This document shows, piece after piece, positions 1-7,735 of a stretch of 64,000 nucleotides of DNA (position 1 is the first letter of the stretch; each line of letters begins with the position of its first letter). The position numbers and the translations under genes are program-made. The stretch covers positions 29,481 to 93,480 of the forward strand of contig NZ_DASTPW010000036.1 in the NCBI RefSeq assembly GCF_035762065.1. Direction: 5' to 3'. This DNA is from Methylibium sp035762065 (lineage in GTDB: Bacteria; Pseudomonadota; Gammaproteobacteria; Burkholderiales; Burkholderiaceae_C). The notes beneath the pieces were generated by a model. The model was given only the letters and a program-made list of their open reading frames with translations, ran no database searches and was not told the DNA's origin.

Positions 1-671
1 CGAGAGGCCGTCCGAGGGTAGTCGCTGATTCGCGGTCGAAGTGGAAAGTAGGTTTCGCTATCAGGTGACGCTTTGAATACAACGAGGCCTTCGTGATCCA
101 GTGAAGATGCAGGTGAAAGAGTTGGTGGTCTTGACCCAGATGGAAGCAAGCCTTCGTGACCGGGAGCCGATACGGATGAACCGCTAGGTGAACGTGCTAA
201 GGCCTCGGCCACATCGAGCGCGGGCAGTCTGTTCCGAGCGGGCGCCCCGGGGTAATTGCTGATTCGCGGCGGACGATAGAGTTCGCTATCGGAAGACGAG
301 TTGGATGCAAAGCCGCCCTTGTTATCCGGTGACGATATGGGGGAAACGCTGGGTGAGCGTGCCGGGGAGGCCTCGGCCACATCGAGCGCGGGCGGTCTGT
401 TCCGAGCGGGCGCCCCAGGGTAATTGCTGATTCGCGGCGGCTCTCGAAGCGGGGAATGGATTTCGCTGTCTGAGGACGAGTTGGATGCAAAGCCGCCTTC
501 GTTGTCAGGTGACGGTATGGGGGAAACGCTGGGCGAACGTGCCGAGGCCTCGGTCACATCGACAGCGGGCGGCCTCTTCCAAACCGCGCCGGGGTACTGA
601 CTGATTCGCGGGGGCGGGCGAGGCGGAGAGTAGGTTTCGCTATCGGATGACGAGTCGGACGCAAAGCCGAC
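1..671 (-). repeat. In-frame tandem repeats of 174, 180 and 228 bp plus a partial fourth copy
   Basis: Units run, on the minus strand, 671-498, 497-318, 317-90 and 89-1 (partial). Units 1-3 start with (V/G)GF at the amino-acid level, the diverged fourth with GLV. The first two are close copies. The third lost a few residues after its SSSDSE core and gained about 20 in its second half. The fourth is more diverged. Period changes are always multiples of three. Confidence 0.85.
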
Positions 672-980
672 TTCTTGATCGGCTGACGATACGAGCGCAA
701 AAGTGGGTGAGCTTGCGGACGCCTCGAGCAGATCAAACGGCACGGGATGCGTTTCACGAGGCGTGGAGTGCGGTTCGACGTCGGAATGCGAGGGCGACGG
801 CAGGCCGCTTGACAGCGTGACGCTGCGTCGGGGTGAGGCCGCTTGGGGCGATGCCGGCCTGCCTTTCGGCAAGTCGGATTGATGCTGTGGCTTGCCCCTC
901 GTCGACGCCGAGGAGGCGGGCAGCGAGGGCGGGCCTTCCGAACGGGGTGGATGTCCGAGCGTGGGACGGATCGGCGACAT
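1..980 (-). CDS. Candidate type III effector, Ser/Pro-rich with tandem repeats (partial, 3' end beyond window)
   Basis: Open without a stop from the ATG at 980 to the left edge: 326 complete codons, continuing outside the window. Residues 1-103 are a Ser/Pro/Arg-rich segment beginning MSPIRPTLGHPPRSEG, similar in style to Hrp effector N-termini. Residues 104 onward are tandem repeats of 58, 60 and 76 aa plus a partial fourth, sharing a GGFASxSSSDSE core, a PPRISxYPG core and a DVAEA-ARSPS stretch. Repeat lengths are all whole codons, which supports this frame; the opposite-strand frame carries a stop in nearly every unit. Codons with A or T in third position are commoner than in neighbouring genes, suggesting transfer. 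A PIP/hrpII-type promoter lies just upstream. An in-frame ATG at 1013 would add 11 residues but sits inside the predicted -10 element, so 980 is preferred; no good ribosome-binding site is seen. Function unknown; secretion is inferred, not shown. Confidence 0.72.
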   Translation of the reverse strand, partial: MSPIRPTLGHPPRSEGPPSLPASSASTRGKPQHQSDLPKGRPASPQAASPRRSVTLSSGLPSPSHSDVEPHSTPRETHPVPFDLLEASASSPTFALVSSADQEVGFASDSSSDSETYSPPRPPPRISQYPGAVWKRPPAVDVTEASARSPSVSPIPSPDNEGGFASNSSSDSEIHSPLREPPRISNYPGAPARNRPPALDVAEASPARSPSVSPISSPDNKGGFASNSSSDSELYRPPRISNYPGAPARNRLPALDVAEALARSPSGSSVSAPGHEGLLPSGSRPPTLSPASSLDHEGLVVFKASPDSETYFPLRPRISDYPRTAS

Positions 981-1008
981 GTCGGCGCAAGGATGCTGAT
1001 CAAGCTCA

Positions 1009-1069
1009 AGCATGCTCGCCCAGCCGGGAAGCCTTTCTCCTTATCCGAAGTGCAAGTCGGCTTTGCGAA
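1009..1069 (-). promoter_or_regulatory. PIP/hrpII box with -10 element upstream of the repeat-protein gene
   Basis: On the minus strand TTCG (1069-1066), 16 bases, TTCG (1049-1046); written as a PIP box it is TTCGC-N15-TTCGG, one mismatch from consensus. Thirty bases after the box is CATGCT (1014-1009), matching the YANNNT -10 element required by HrpX/HrpB-regulated promoters. Predicted transcription start is around 1002, about 22 bases before the ATG at 980. It lies in the 164-base gap after the AcoR-type regulator gene. Confidence 0.75.
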
Positions 1070-1144
1070 TCGCTACTGCAAGCTTGCGCTCCTCGAACAG
1101 GCGCAGCTCGCGATGGATCGCCTCGCGGCGCCGATGCGCTGCCC

Positions 1145-3241
1145 CTACCAGCGCAGCTTGCGGTAGATCGTGTTGCGGCTGATCCCCAGCCGCTTCGACG
1201 CGACCGAGATGTTCCCGCCCGCCGCATCGACCGCGCGGCGGATGGCGTCGCGGCCGAGTTCGTCGAGCGTGCGGCCCTCGAGGCTGGGCTCAGGCGCCGC
1301 CACGGGTGCGGCCGCGGCGAGCGCGGCGTGGCGCTGGCGTGCCTCCTCAAGGAAGTCGTCGGCCAGGTGCTCGCGGGTGATGCGCGGCTCGCCATGCGCC
1401 ATGACCGCCGCGGTGTGGAGGACGCTGGCGAGCTGGCGCAGGTTGCCGGGCCAGTCGTACTGCAGCAGCAGCTGCTCGACGTCGGGCGCCAGCACCGGTG
1501 CACGGCTCGGGCTTTCGTCGCCCAGCATGCGGCGCACCAGCGCCATCAGGTCGGTGCGTTCGCGCAGCGGCGGCAAGCGCACCGCAAGGCCGTTGAGCCG
1601 GTAGTACAGGTCCTCGCGGATCGCGTGGGTGTCGATCAGCTCGCGGGGGTTGCGGTCGGTCGCGCTGACCAGCGCGACGTCGATCGGCAACGACTGCTGC
1701 GCGCCCAGCGGCGTCACGCGGCGCTCCTGCAGCGCACGCAGCAGCCGCGCCTGCAGGCCGGCCGGCAGGCCGCCGACCTCGTCAAGGAAGAGCGTGCCGC
1801 CCGTGGCCTGCACCAGCTTGCCCGGCGCGCCCTTGCGCCGCGTGCCGGAGAACATGCCCTCGGCGTAGCCGAACAGCTCGGCTTCGAGCACCGCCTCGGA
1901 GGTGGACGCGCACTGCACCGCGACGAAGGGCTCGCTCGCGCGGCGCGACTCGGCATGGATCGCGCGGGCGAGCATCTCCTTGCCGCTGCCGGCTTCGCCG
2001 AGCACCAGCACCGCGATGTCGCGGTTGAGCACCCGCTTGAGCTTGGCGACAACCGCGGCGATCTGCGCGTCGCCGGTCATCAGCCGCGCGAAGCCCGGCT
2101 GGTGCGGCGTCGGCTCGTCGCCGGCCGCGGCGGCCAGCGCCGATGCGGCCGCTGCCGCCGGTGCCTCGGTCTCCGGCTCGTCGATGCCCTCGGCCGCGGG
2201 CGTCTCGGCGGCCGGCTCGGCGTCGGCCTCCAGCACGCCGCTCTTGACCCACTGTCCCTGCCAAAGCGGCCAGTTGCAGCGCACCTGCACGTAGACCGGG
2301 TTGCCGTTGGGCAGGCTCATGCGCATCGGAGCGGTGGCGAGCGCGCGGCCGCGCCCGGCGATCGCGCCCATCGGCGTGCCGAGCAGGCTGTCGACCGTGT
2401 GCATGCGCAGCGCGGCGCCGGAGAGCCCGAGCACGTCGAGCGCGCTGCGGTTCGCGCCGAGGATGCGCCCGTCGGCGTCGATCGCCAGGATGCCTTCCAT
2501 CAGCGTGCCGATGAACTCGAGCCGCGCATGGAAGTGCAGGCGCAGCGCGTCGCTGAAGTCGTCGTTCAGCCAATGGTTCTCGATCATGCGCGCCGACATC
2601 TTCACCAGCCCCATCGTGTGCTGGTGGTAGCCGCGGCGGTCGCCGGTGATGTCGAGCACGCCGAGGATGTTGCCGCGCGGGTCGAGGATCGGGCTCGCCT
2701 GGCAGGTGAGGAAGTGGTTGGCGTGCATGAAGTGCTCGTCGGCATGCACGAGCATCGAGCGCTCGTTGACGAGCGCGGTGCCGATGCCGTTGGTCCCGCG
2801 CGTGCATTCGGCCCAGTTCACGCCGGGCGCCAGCGCCACCTTGCCGGCGCGCTCGGCGAACTCCTCGTCGCCGATCGAATGCAGGATGGTTCCCTGCGAA
2901 TCGGTCAGCACCACCATGCTGTCGGTCTTGGCGACCTGCTCGAACAGCAGCTCCATCACCGGCGCCGCGTGGGTGAACAGGCGGCGGTTGCGCTCGCGGG
3001 TGATGGTGAAGTCGGCGCGGCCGACCGGCGAATAGTCGGGCGTGCCGATGCGCGAGAGCCCCAGCGCCGCGCAGCGCTCGTGCGATTCGTTGATCGACAG
3101 CACGTGCTCGCGGTCGAGCGGCAGCGCGCTGGCGATCGGGCGTTCGGCGGCGCGCTCGTGCACGTCGTCGCGGCGGCGGCGGCCGATGTGGACGGGAGCG
3201 GCGGGCGCGGTGGCGCCGGGCAGGCTGGAAGAAGGCGGCAT
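1145..3241 (-). CDS. AcoR-type enhancer-binding regulator (GAF-PAS-AAA+-Fis HTH)
   Basis: A 698-aa bacterial enhancer-binding protein. An N-terminal GAF-like sensor region (about 80-230) is followed by a PAS-like region, an Ala/Glu-rich linker near 345-380, an AAA+ domain with Walker A GEAGSGKE near residue 415 and Walker B GGTLFLDEVG, and a C-terminal Fis-type helix-turn-helix ending KRLGISRNTIYRKLRW. Family knowledge: such proteins activate sigma-54 promoters after binding a small inducer. Here the sigma-54 contact loop reads GMFSGT instead of GAFTGA, so normal sigma-54 activation is uncertain. It is divergent from the aldehyde oxidoreductase operon across 284 bases, so control of that operon is the likely role, inferred from position. 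Confidence 0.85.
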   Translation of the reverse strand: MPPSSSLPGATAPAAPVHIGRRRRDDVHERAAERPIASALPLDREHVLSINESHERCAALGLSRIGTPDYSPVGRADFTITRERNRRLFTHAAPVMELLFEQVAKTDSMVVLTDSQGTILHSIGDEEFAERAGKVALAPGVNWAECTRGTNGIGTALVNERSMLVHADEHFMHANHFLTCQASPILDPRGNILGVLDITGDRRGYHQHTMGLVKMSARMIENHWLNDDFSDALRLHFHARLEFIGTLMEGILAIDADGRILGANRSALDVLGLSGAALRMHTVDSLLGTPMGAIAGRGRALATAPMRMSLPNGNPVYVQVRCNWPLWQGQWVKSGVLEADAEPAAETPAAEGIDEPETEAPAAAAASALAAAAGDEPTPHQPGFARLMTGDAQIAAVVAKLKRVLNRDIAVLVLGEAGSGKEMLARAIHAESRRASEPFVAVQCASTSEAVLEAELFGYAEGMFSGTRRKGAPGKLVQATGGTLFLDEVGGLPAGLQARLLRALQERRVTPLGAQQSLPIDVALVSATDRNPRELIDTHAIREDLYYRLNGLAVRLPPLRERTDLMALVRRMLGDESPSRAPVLAPDVEQLLLQYDWPGNLRQLASVLHTAAVMAHGEPRITREHLADDFLEEARQRHAALAAAAPVAAPEPSLEGRTLDELGRDAIRRAVDAAGGNISVASKRLGISRNTIYRKLRW

Positions 3242-3363
3242 CGTGGACTCCAGGGATGCGGGCGCGGCGGGCGCTCACCGATGGAGCATCACTACGCAGC
3301 CTAGGGCGGGCCGGATGCTAGGCCAAGCGCGGGGGCTTGTTCGATTTCGACGCAGCCTCGGGC

Positions 3364-3379
3364 GGGTTGTGACAAACCC
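3364..3379. promoter_or_regulatory. Inverted repeat in the regulator/aor intergenic region, possible operator
   Basis: GGGTTGTGACAAACCC is an inverted repeat with GGGTT/AACCC arms and a TTGT-g-ACAA core. It lies midway in the 284-base divergent space between the AcoR-type regulator (start 3241) and the Fe-S subunit gene (start 3526). A site for the adjacent regulator is the simplest reading, but nothing else proves it. I looked for a -24/-12 (TGGCAC-N5-TTGC) promoter here and found no convincing one. Confidence 0.35.
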
Positions 3380-3525
3380 GTAGCGCGCCGTTTCGCCGGC
3401 TGCCGTTGCTCCCGGCTGCTCCCGCGGGGCGGAGCAACTCGGGGTTAGCCAGGGATATGAACGCCCGTGCCGAGTCCGGTACACCTGAGGCTGCGCCGTG
3501 TTGCCGGCGAGAAGGAATGACTTCC

Positions 3526-4002
3526 ATGCAGAAGACCCTGCACCTGAACCCTGAGAAATGCACCGGCTGCCTCCAGTGCGAGATGGCCTGCTCCTTCGAG
3601 AACTACGGGACCTACACGCCGAGCCTGTCGCGCATCAAGGTCTTCGACTTCCACCACACCGGCCGCAAGGTGCCCTACACCTGCACGCAGTGCGACGAGG
3701 CCTGGTGCCTGCACGCCTGCCCGGTCGAGGCGATCACGATCGACGCGCTCACCGGCGCGAAGGTGGTGAGCGAATCCACCTGCGTCGGCTGCAAGGTCTG
3801 CACGATCGCCTGCCCCTTCGGCACGGTGAACTACGTGCAGGAAACCGGCAAGGTGCAGAAGTGCGACCTCTGCGGCGGCGAGCCGGCCTGCGCCGAAGCC
3901 TGCCCCACCGGCGCGATCACCTTCATCGACGCCAACTGGACCGGCCTCGGCAAGATGGCCGCGTGGGCCGACAAGCTGGGCAACCAGCCGTCCGCGTCCT
4001 GA
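3526..4002 (+). CDS. aorA: Aldehyde oxidoreductase iron-sulfur subunit (4 x [4Fe-4S])
   Basis: A 158-aa ferredoxin-like electron-transfer protein with four cysteine clusters: CTGCLQCEMAC, CTQCDEAWCLHAC, CVGCKVCTIAC and CDLCGGEPACAEAC. This pattern supports four [4Fe-4S] clusters. It matches the small subunit of the heterotrimeric tungsten aldehyde oxidoreductase (AorABC) known from Aromatoleum, where it relays electrons between the catalytic and FAD subunits. The start at 3526 has AGGA 9 bases upstream; an in-frame ATG at 3517 abuts the same AGGA and is less likely. It is the first gene of a five-gene operon, 17 bases before aorB. Confidence 0.88.
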   Translation: MQKTLHLNPEKCTGCLQCEMACSFENYGTYTPSLSRIKVFDFHHTGRKVPYTCTQCDEAWCLHACPVEAITIDALTGAKVVSESTCVGCKVCTIACPFGTVNYVQETGKVQKCDLCGGEPACAEACPTGAITFIDANWTGLGKMAAWADKLGNQPSAS

Positions 4003-4019
4003 GCTGCGAGGAGAACGAG

Positions 4020-5876
4020 ATGTCCTGGGCTGGCAAGCTGCTTCGCGTCAACCTCACCACCGGCACGGTCGCGTCCGAGCCGCTCAACATGGATTGGGCG
4101 CGTGCCTACATCGGCTCGCGCGGGCTCGCGTCGAAGTACTTGATCGAGGAGATCGACCCGAAGGTCGACCCGCTCGCGCCGGAGAACAAGATCATCTGGG
4201 CGACCGGCCCGCTGACCGGCACGATGGCCTCCACCGGCGGGCGCTACACCGTCGTGACCAAGGGCCCGCTGACCGGCGCGATCGCCTGCTCCAACTCCGG
4301 TGGCTACTGGGGCGCCGAGCTCAAGTTCGCCGGCTGGGACATGGTCATCTTCGAAGGCCGGTCGCCGAAGCCGGTGTACCTGGCGATCGAGAACGACAAG
4401 GCCGAGCTGCGCGACGCCGCCCACCTGTGGGGCCAGAGCGTGTGGGCGACCGAGGAGATCATCAAGAAGCAGCACCAGGATCCGCTGACGCGGGTGTCGT
4501 CGATCGGCAAGGCCGGCGAGAACGGCGTGCTCTACGCCGCGGTCGTCAACGACCTGCACCGCGCGGCCGGGCGTTCGGGCGTCGGCGCGGTGATGGGCTC
4601 GAAGAACCTGAAGGCGATCGCGGTGCGCGGCACCAAGGGCGTGGGCAACGTGCGCGACCCGAAGGCTTTCATGAAGGCCAGCTTCGCCGCGAAGAAGGTG
4701 CTGGCCGACAACGCCGTCACCGGCCAGGGCCTGCCGACCTTCGGCACGCAGGTGCTGATGAACGTCATCAACGAGATCGGGGCCTCGCCGACGCGCAACC
4801 ACCGCGACGTCCAGTTCGAAGGCGCCAAGGACATCTCCGCCGAAGCCATGGCCACGCCGCGCAGCGCGCCGGGCAGCGACGGCAAGAAGCCGCTGGTGAC
4901 CAACCAGGCCTGCTTCGGCTGCACGATCGCCTGCGGGCGCATCCAGAAGATCGACCCGGCGCACTTCTCGGTGCAGAACAAACCGCAGTACTGGGGTGCC
5001 TCGGGCGGGCTCGAATACGAAGCGGCCTGGGCGCTGGGCAACGCGAACGGCGTCAACGACCTCGACGCGCTGCAGTACGCGAACCTGATGTGCAACGAGC
5101 AGGGCATGGACCCGATCTCGTTCGGCGCGACCATCGGCGCGGTGATGGAGCTCTACGAGATGGGCGTGCTCACGAAGGAGCAGCTCGGCATCGAGGCGCC
5201 CTTCGGCTCCGCACGGGCGCTGGTGCAGTTCGCGGAAATGACGGCCAACGGCGAAGGCTTTGGCAAGGAGATCGGCCTCGGCTCGAAACGCCTCACCGCG
5301 AAGTACGGCCACCCGGATCTGTCGATGAGCGTCAAGGGCCAGGAGTTCCCGGCCTACGATTCGCGCGGCATCCAGGGCATGGGCCTCGCGTACGCGACGA
5401 GCAACCGCGGCGCTTGCCACCTGCGCGGCTACACGGTGGCCTCCGAAGTGCTCGGCATCCCGGTGAAGACCGATCCGCTCGCGGCCGAAGGCAAGCCGGA
5501 ATTGGTCAAGGCCTTCCAGGACGCGACCGCGGCCTTCGACTCCGCCGGCATCTGCATCTTCACCAGCTTCGCCTGGACGCTGGCCGACGTGGCTCCGCAG
5601 ATCCAGGCGGCCTGCGGCGAGGAGTTCAGCGTCGAGCGGCTCAACGAGATCGGCGAGCGCATCTGGAACATGGAGCGCGACTTCAACAACGCCGCCGGCT
5701 TCACGGCGAAGGACGACACGCTGCCCAAGCGCCTGCTGACCGAGCCGGCGAAGACCGGCCCGGCGAAGGGCCTGGTCAACAAGCTGCCGGAGATGCTGCC
5801 GAAGTACTACGAGGTGCGCGGCTGGAATGCCGACGGCACGGTGAAGCCGGAGACGCGCGCACGGCTGGGCTTGTGA
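4020..5876 (+). CDS. aorB: Tungsten-dependent aldehyde:ferredoxin oxidoreductase, catalytic subunit
   Basis: A 618-aa member of the AOR family, which oxidises aldehydes to carboxylic acids at a bis-pyranopterin tungsten cofactor. The N-terminal AOR domain (1-210) carries the pterin-binding signature around GRYTVVTKGPLTGAIACSNSGG. The [4Fe-4S] ligands are C298, C301 and C305 (CFGCTIAC), with the fourth in the later DSAGIC motif. Length is normal for the family (about 600-620). GAGGAG precedes the ATG. The stop overlaps the start of aorC by one base, so the two are translationally coupled. Family membership is firm; the physiological substrate is unknown. Confidence 0.93.
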   Translation: MSWAGKLLRVNLTTGTVASEPLNMDWARAYIGSRGLASKYLIEEIDPKVDPLAPENKIIWATGPLTGTMASTGGRYTVVTKGPLTGAIACSNSGGYWGAELKFAGWDMVIFEGRSPKPVYLAIENDKAELRDAAHLWGQSVWATEEIIKKQHQDPLTRVSSIGKAGENGVLYAAVVNDLHRAAGRSGVGAVMGSKNLKAIAVRGTKGVGNVRDPKAFMKASFAAKKVLADNAVTGQGLPTFGTQVLMNVINEIGASPTRNHRDVQFEGAKDISAEAMATPRSAPGSDGKKPLVTNQACFGCTIACGRIQKIDPAHFSVQNKPQYWGASGGLEYEAAWALGNANGVNDLDALQYANLMCNEQGMDPISFGATIGAVMELYEMGVLTKEQLGIEAPFGSARALVQFAEMTANGEGFGKEIGLGSKRLTAKYGHPDLSMSVKGQEFPAYDSRGIQGMGLAYATSNRGACHLRGYTVASEVLGIPVKTDPLAAEGKPELVKAFQDATAAFDSAGICIFTSFAWTLADVAPQIQAACGEEFSVERLNEIGERIWNMERDFNNAAGFTAKDDTLPKRLLTEPAKTGPAKGLVNKLPEMLPKYYEVRGWNADGTVKPETRARLGL

Positions 5877-7153
5877 TGCGGCATCTGATCCTCGGCGCCG
5901 GCCCGGCCGGCGTGATCGCGGCCGAGACGCTGCGCAAGCATGCGCCGAGCGACGAGATCACCGTCGTCGGCGACGAGCCGGAGCCCCCGTACTCGCGCAT
6001 GGCGATCCCCTACCTACTGGTCGGGCAGGTGAAGGAGCCGGGCACCTACCTGCGCAAGAGCGCGGCGCATTTCGCGCAGCTGCGCATCGCCTTGGTTCAC
6101 GGGCGCGCGAAGTCGGTCGATGCCGGCGCGCGTGTCGTCACGCTCGCCGACGGCCGCGCGCTCGGCTACGACCGGCTGCTGATCGCTACCGGCTCGCAGC
6201 CGATGCGCCCGCCGATCCCCGGCATCGACGGCCCCGGCGTGCACCCCTGCTGGACGCTGGAGGACGCGCGCCACATCGAGCAGCTCGCCAAGCCCGGCGC
6301 CAAGGTGCTGCAGATGGGTGCCGGCTTCATCGGCTGCATCATCATGGAGGCGCTCGCGGCGCGCGGCGTCGAGCTCACCGTCGTCGAGATGGGCGACCGG
6401 ATGGTGCCGCGGATGATGGGCGCGACCGCGGGGCAGATGATCAAGCGGTGGTGCGAGCGCAAGGGCGTGCGCGTCTTCACCGGCACCAGGGTCGAGGCGA
6501 TCGAGCGCGCCGCGGGCCGGCCGATGAGCGTCGTGCTGTCGAACGGCCAGGCGCTCGATGCGGACCTGGTGATCAGCGCCACCGGCGTGCGGCCGAACAT
6601 CGCCTTCCTCGACAACAGCGGCATCGCCTGTGAACGCGGCGTGCTCGCCAGCGAGCGGCTCGAGACCAACGTGCCCGGCGTCTTCGCCGCCGGCGATTGC
6701 GCCGAGGCCTTCGACCTCGCGACGAAGCAGCGCGTGATCAGCGCGATCCAGCCGAACGCGGCGGACCAGGCCGGCATCGCGGCGCTCAACATGCTCGGCC
6801 GCGGCGTGGTGCTCAAGCGCGTGCCGCAGATCAACGTGCTCGACACGCTCGGCCTCATCAGCACCAGCTTCGGCGACTGGCAGGGCGTGCCCGGCGGCGA
6901 GCAGGTGGAGCTGACCGACGACACGGCGTTCCGGCACCTCAGCCTGCAGTTCGATGCCGACCGGCTGGTCGGCTGCAACAGCATCGGCTGGACCGAGCAC
7001 GTCGGCGTGATGCGCGGTCTGGTCGAAGGCCGGGTGCGCCTGGGCGAATGGCGCGATCGGCTGAAGGCCGACCCGACGCGCCTGACCGAGGCCTACATCG
7101 CCCAGGGACAGGCGCAATCCCACTGGGCCCAGACGGCGCCGCGCGCGCGCTGA
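5876..7153 (+). CDS. aorC: FAD-dependent NAD(P)H-type oxidoreductase subunit of the aldehyde oxidoreductase
   Basis: A 425-aa pyridine-nucleotide-disulfide-type flavoprotein. The FAD dinucleotide fold is at the N-terminus (ILGAGPAGVIAAE), a second Rossmann motif near residue 145 (QMGAGFIGCIIMEAL) should bind NAD(P), and the second FAD motif is VFAAGDCAEA. There is no redox CxxxxC pair as in true disulfide reductases. In AorABC enzymes this subunit passes electrons to NAD+, which fits its coupling (TGATG overlap) to the catalytic subunit. A general nitrite-reductase-like or NADH oxidase role would be the alternative without the context. Confidence 0.86.
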   Translation: MRHLILGAGPAGVIAAETLRKHAPSDEITVVGDEPEPPYSRMAIPYLLVGQVKEPGTYLRKSAAHFAQLRIALVHGRAKSVDAGARVVTLADGRALGYDRLLIATGSQPMRPPIPGIDGPGVHPCWTLEDARHIEQLAKPGAKVLQMGAGFIGCIIMEALAARGVELTVVEMGDRMVPRMMGATAGQMIKRWCERKGVRVFTGTRVEAIERAAGRPMSVVLSNGQALDADLVISATGVRPNIAFLDNSGIACERGVLASERLETNVPGVFAAGDCAEAFDLATKQRVISAIQPNAADQAGIAALNMLGRGVVLKRVPQINVLDTLGLISTSFGDWQGVPGGEQVELTDDTAFRHLSLQFDADRLVGCNSIGWTEHVGVMRGLVEGRVRLGEWRDRLKADPTRLTEAYIAQGQAQSHWAQTAPRAR

Positions 7154-7184
7154 AGCGAACGCCGCGCGCGACGGGCCGCGCACG

Positions 7185-7439
7185 ATGAAGATCACCTTCA
7201 AGCTCTACGCGACCCTCACCGACCACCTGCCGCCCGAGGCGCGCACGAGCAACCGCGTCGAGCTCGAGGTGCCGCCCCAGGCGACGATCGCCGACGTGAT
7301 CGCGCCGTTCGGCCTGCCGATGAAGCTGGTGCACCTGGTGCTGGTCAACGGCGTCTACGTCGAGCCGGCGCAGCGGGCCACTCGCACGCTGCAGGAGGGC
7401 GACGTGCTGGCGATCTGGCCGCCGATCGCCGGCGGCTGA
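7185..7439 (+). CDS. MoaD/ThiS-like sulfur-carrier protein
   Basis: An 84-aa beta-grasp protein with the mandatory C-terminal Gly-Gly (ending AIWPPIAGG). It has the usual length of MoaD, the small subunit of molybdopterin synthase, which donates sulfur as a C-terminal thiocarboxylate to make the dithiolene of molybdopterin. Its place in the operon suggests a dedicated sulfur carrier for the tungsten-pterin cofactor of the aldehyde oxidoreductase. The next gene starts inside its stop codon (TGATG). Confidence 0.85.
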   Translation: MKITFKLYATLTDHLPPEARTSNRVELEVPPQATIADVIAPFGLPMKLVHLVLVNGVYVEPAQRATRTLQEGDVLAIWPPIAGG

Positions 7440-7735
7440 TGCAGCCGGTTCCCGCCGAGTTCGAGCGCGACACGGCCGGCACCGAAGCCGAATGGCTCGC
7501 CCGGCTGCCGGGCGCCTGCCATGGTCATGCGCTCGAGCTCGGGCCGTCGTCGGCGCGGGTCGGGGTCGATGCCGGTTGGCTGCGGCTTCACTGGCGCGTG
7601 CTGCCGCCGCGGCGCATCGCCTTGCTGAGCATGCCGCGCATGGCGGTGGCCTTCCGCTTCGATGGCGTCGACGCAGCCGGCCGCGAGCGCTTCATGCGCC
7701 GCTTCGATCTGCAGATGCAGCGCGGGGGCGGGTGA
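7439..7735 (+). CDS. Small unknown protein, last gene of the aor operon
   Basis: A 98-aa protein that I do not recognise. It begins in the stop of the MoaD-like gene, so it belongs to the operon. It has no cysteines apart from one at GACHGH, no signal peptide and no membrane segment, and alternates charged and hydrophobic stretches as a small globular protein would (LRLHWRVLPPRRIALLSMPRM). By position it may help cofactor insertion or assembly of the tungsten enzyme. Its stop is directly followed by the stop of the convergent cydB, leaving no intergenic base. Confidence 0.7.
   Translation: MQPVPAEFERDTAGTEAEWLARLPGACHGHALELGPSSARVGVDAGWLRLHWRVLPPRRIALLSMPRMAVAFRFDGVDAAGRERFMRRFDLQMQRGGG

Noticed and set aside
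30..640. TTCGC pairs inside the repeats as extra PIP boxes
   Set aside because: Their spacings (about 14, 20 and 26 bases) do not match N15, they recur because of the repeat, and they are inside the coding region.
1..885. Plus-strand reading of the repeat region (peptides such as ELDAKPPSLSGD)
   Set aside because: This frame has an in-frame stop in nearly every repeat unit, whereas one minus-strand frame is open from 980 to the edge and starts just after a complete Hrp-type promoter.
197..1009. Two minus-strand Arg/Pro-rich open frames (197-490 and 554-1009)
   Set aside because: They lie in another phase of the same repeats, are interrupted by stops at 553 and 197, and have the Arg/His/Pro bias of frame shadows in GC-rich coding DNA.
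833..3304. Long plus-strand open frame opposite the AcoR-type regulator
   Set aside because: Its product is Arg/Ala/His-rich without domains; the minus strand encodes a complete GAF-AAA+-Fis protein.
3242..3525. Sigma-54 promoter upstream of aorA
   Set aside because: No GG and GC pair with the required 12-base offset in a TGGCAC-N5-TTGC context; the nearest candidate around 3400-3420 has a spacing of 10.
4094..5875. Plus-strand frame that would extend the FAD subunit N-terminally
   Set aside because: It is an out-of-phase shadow of aorB; the FAD-binding fold begins exactly at 5876.
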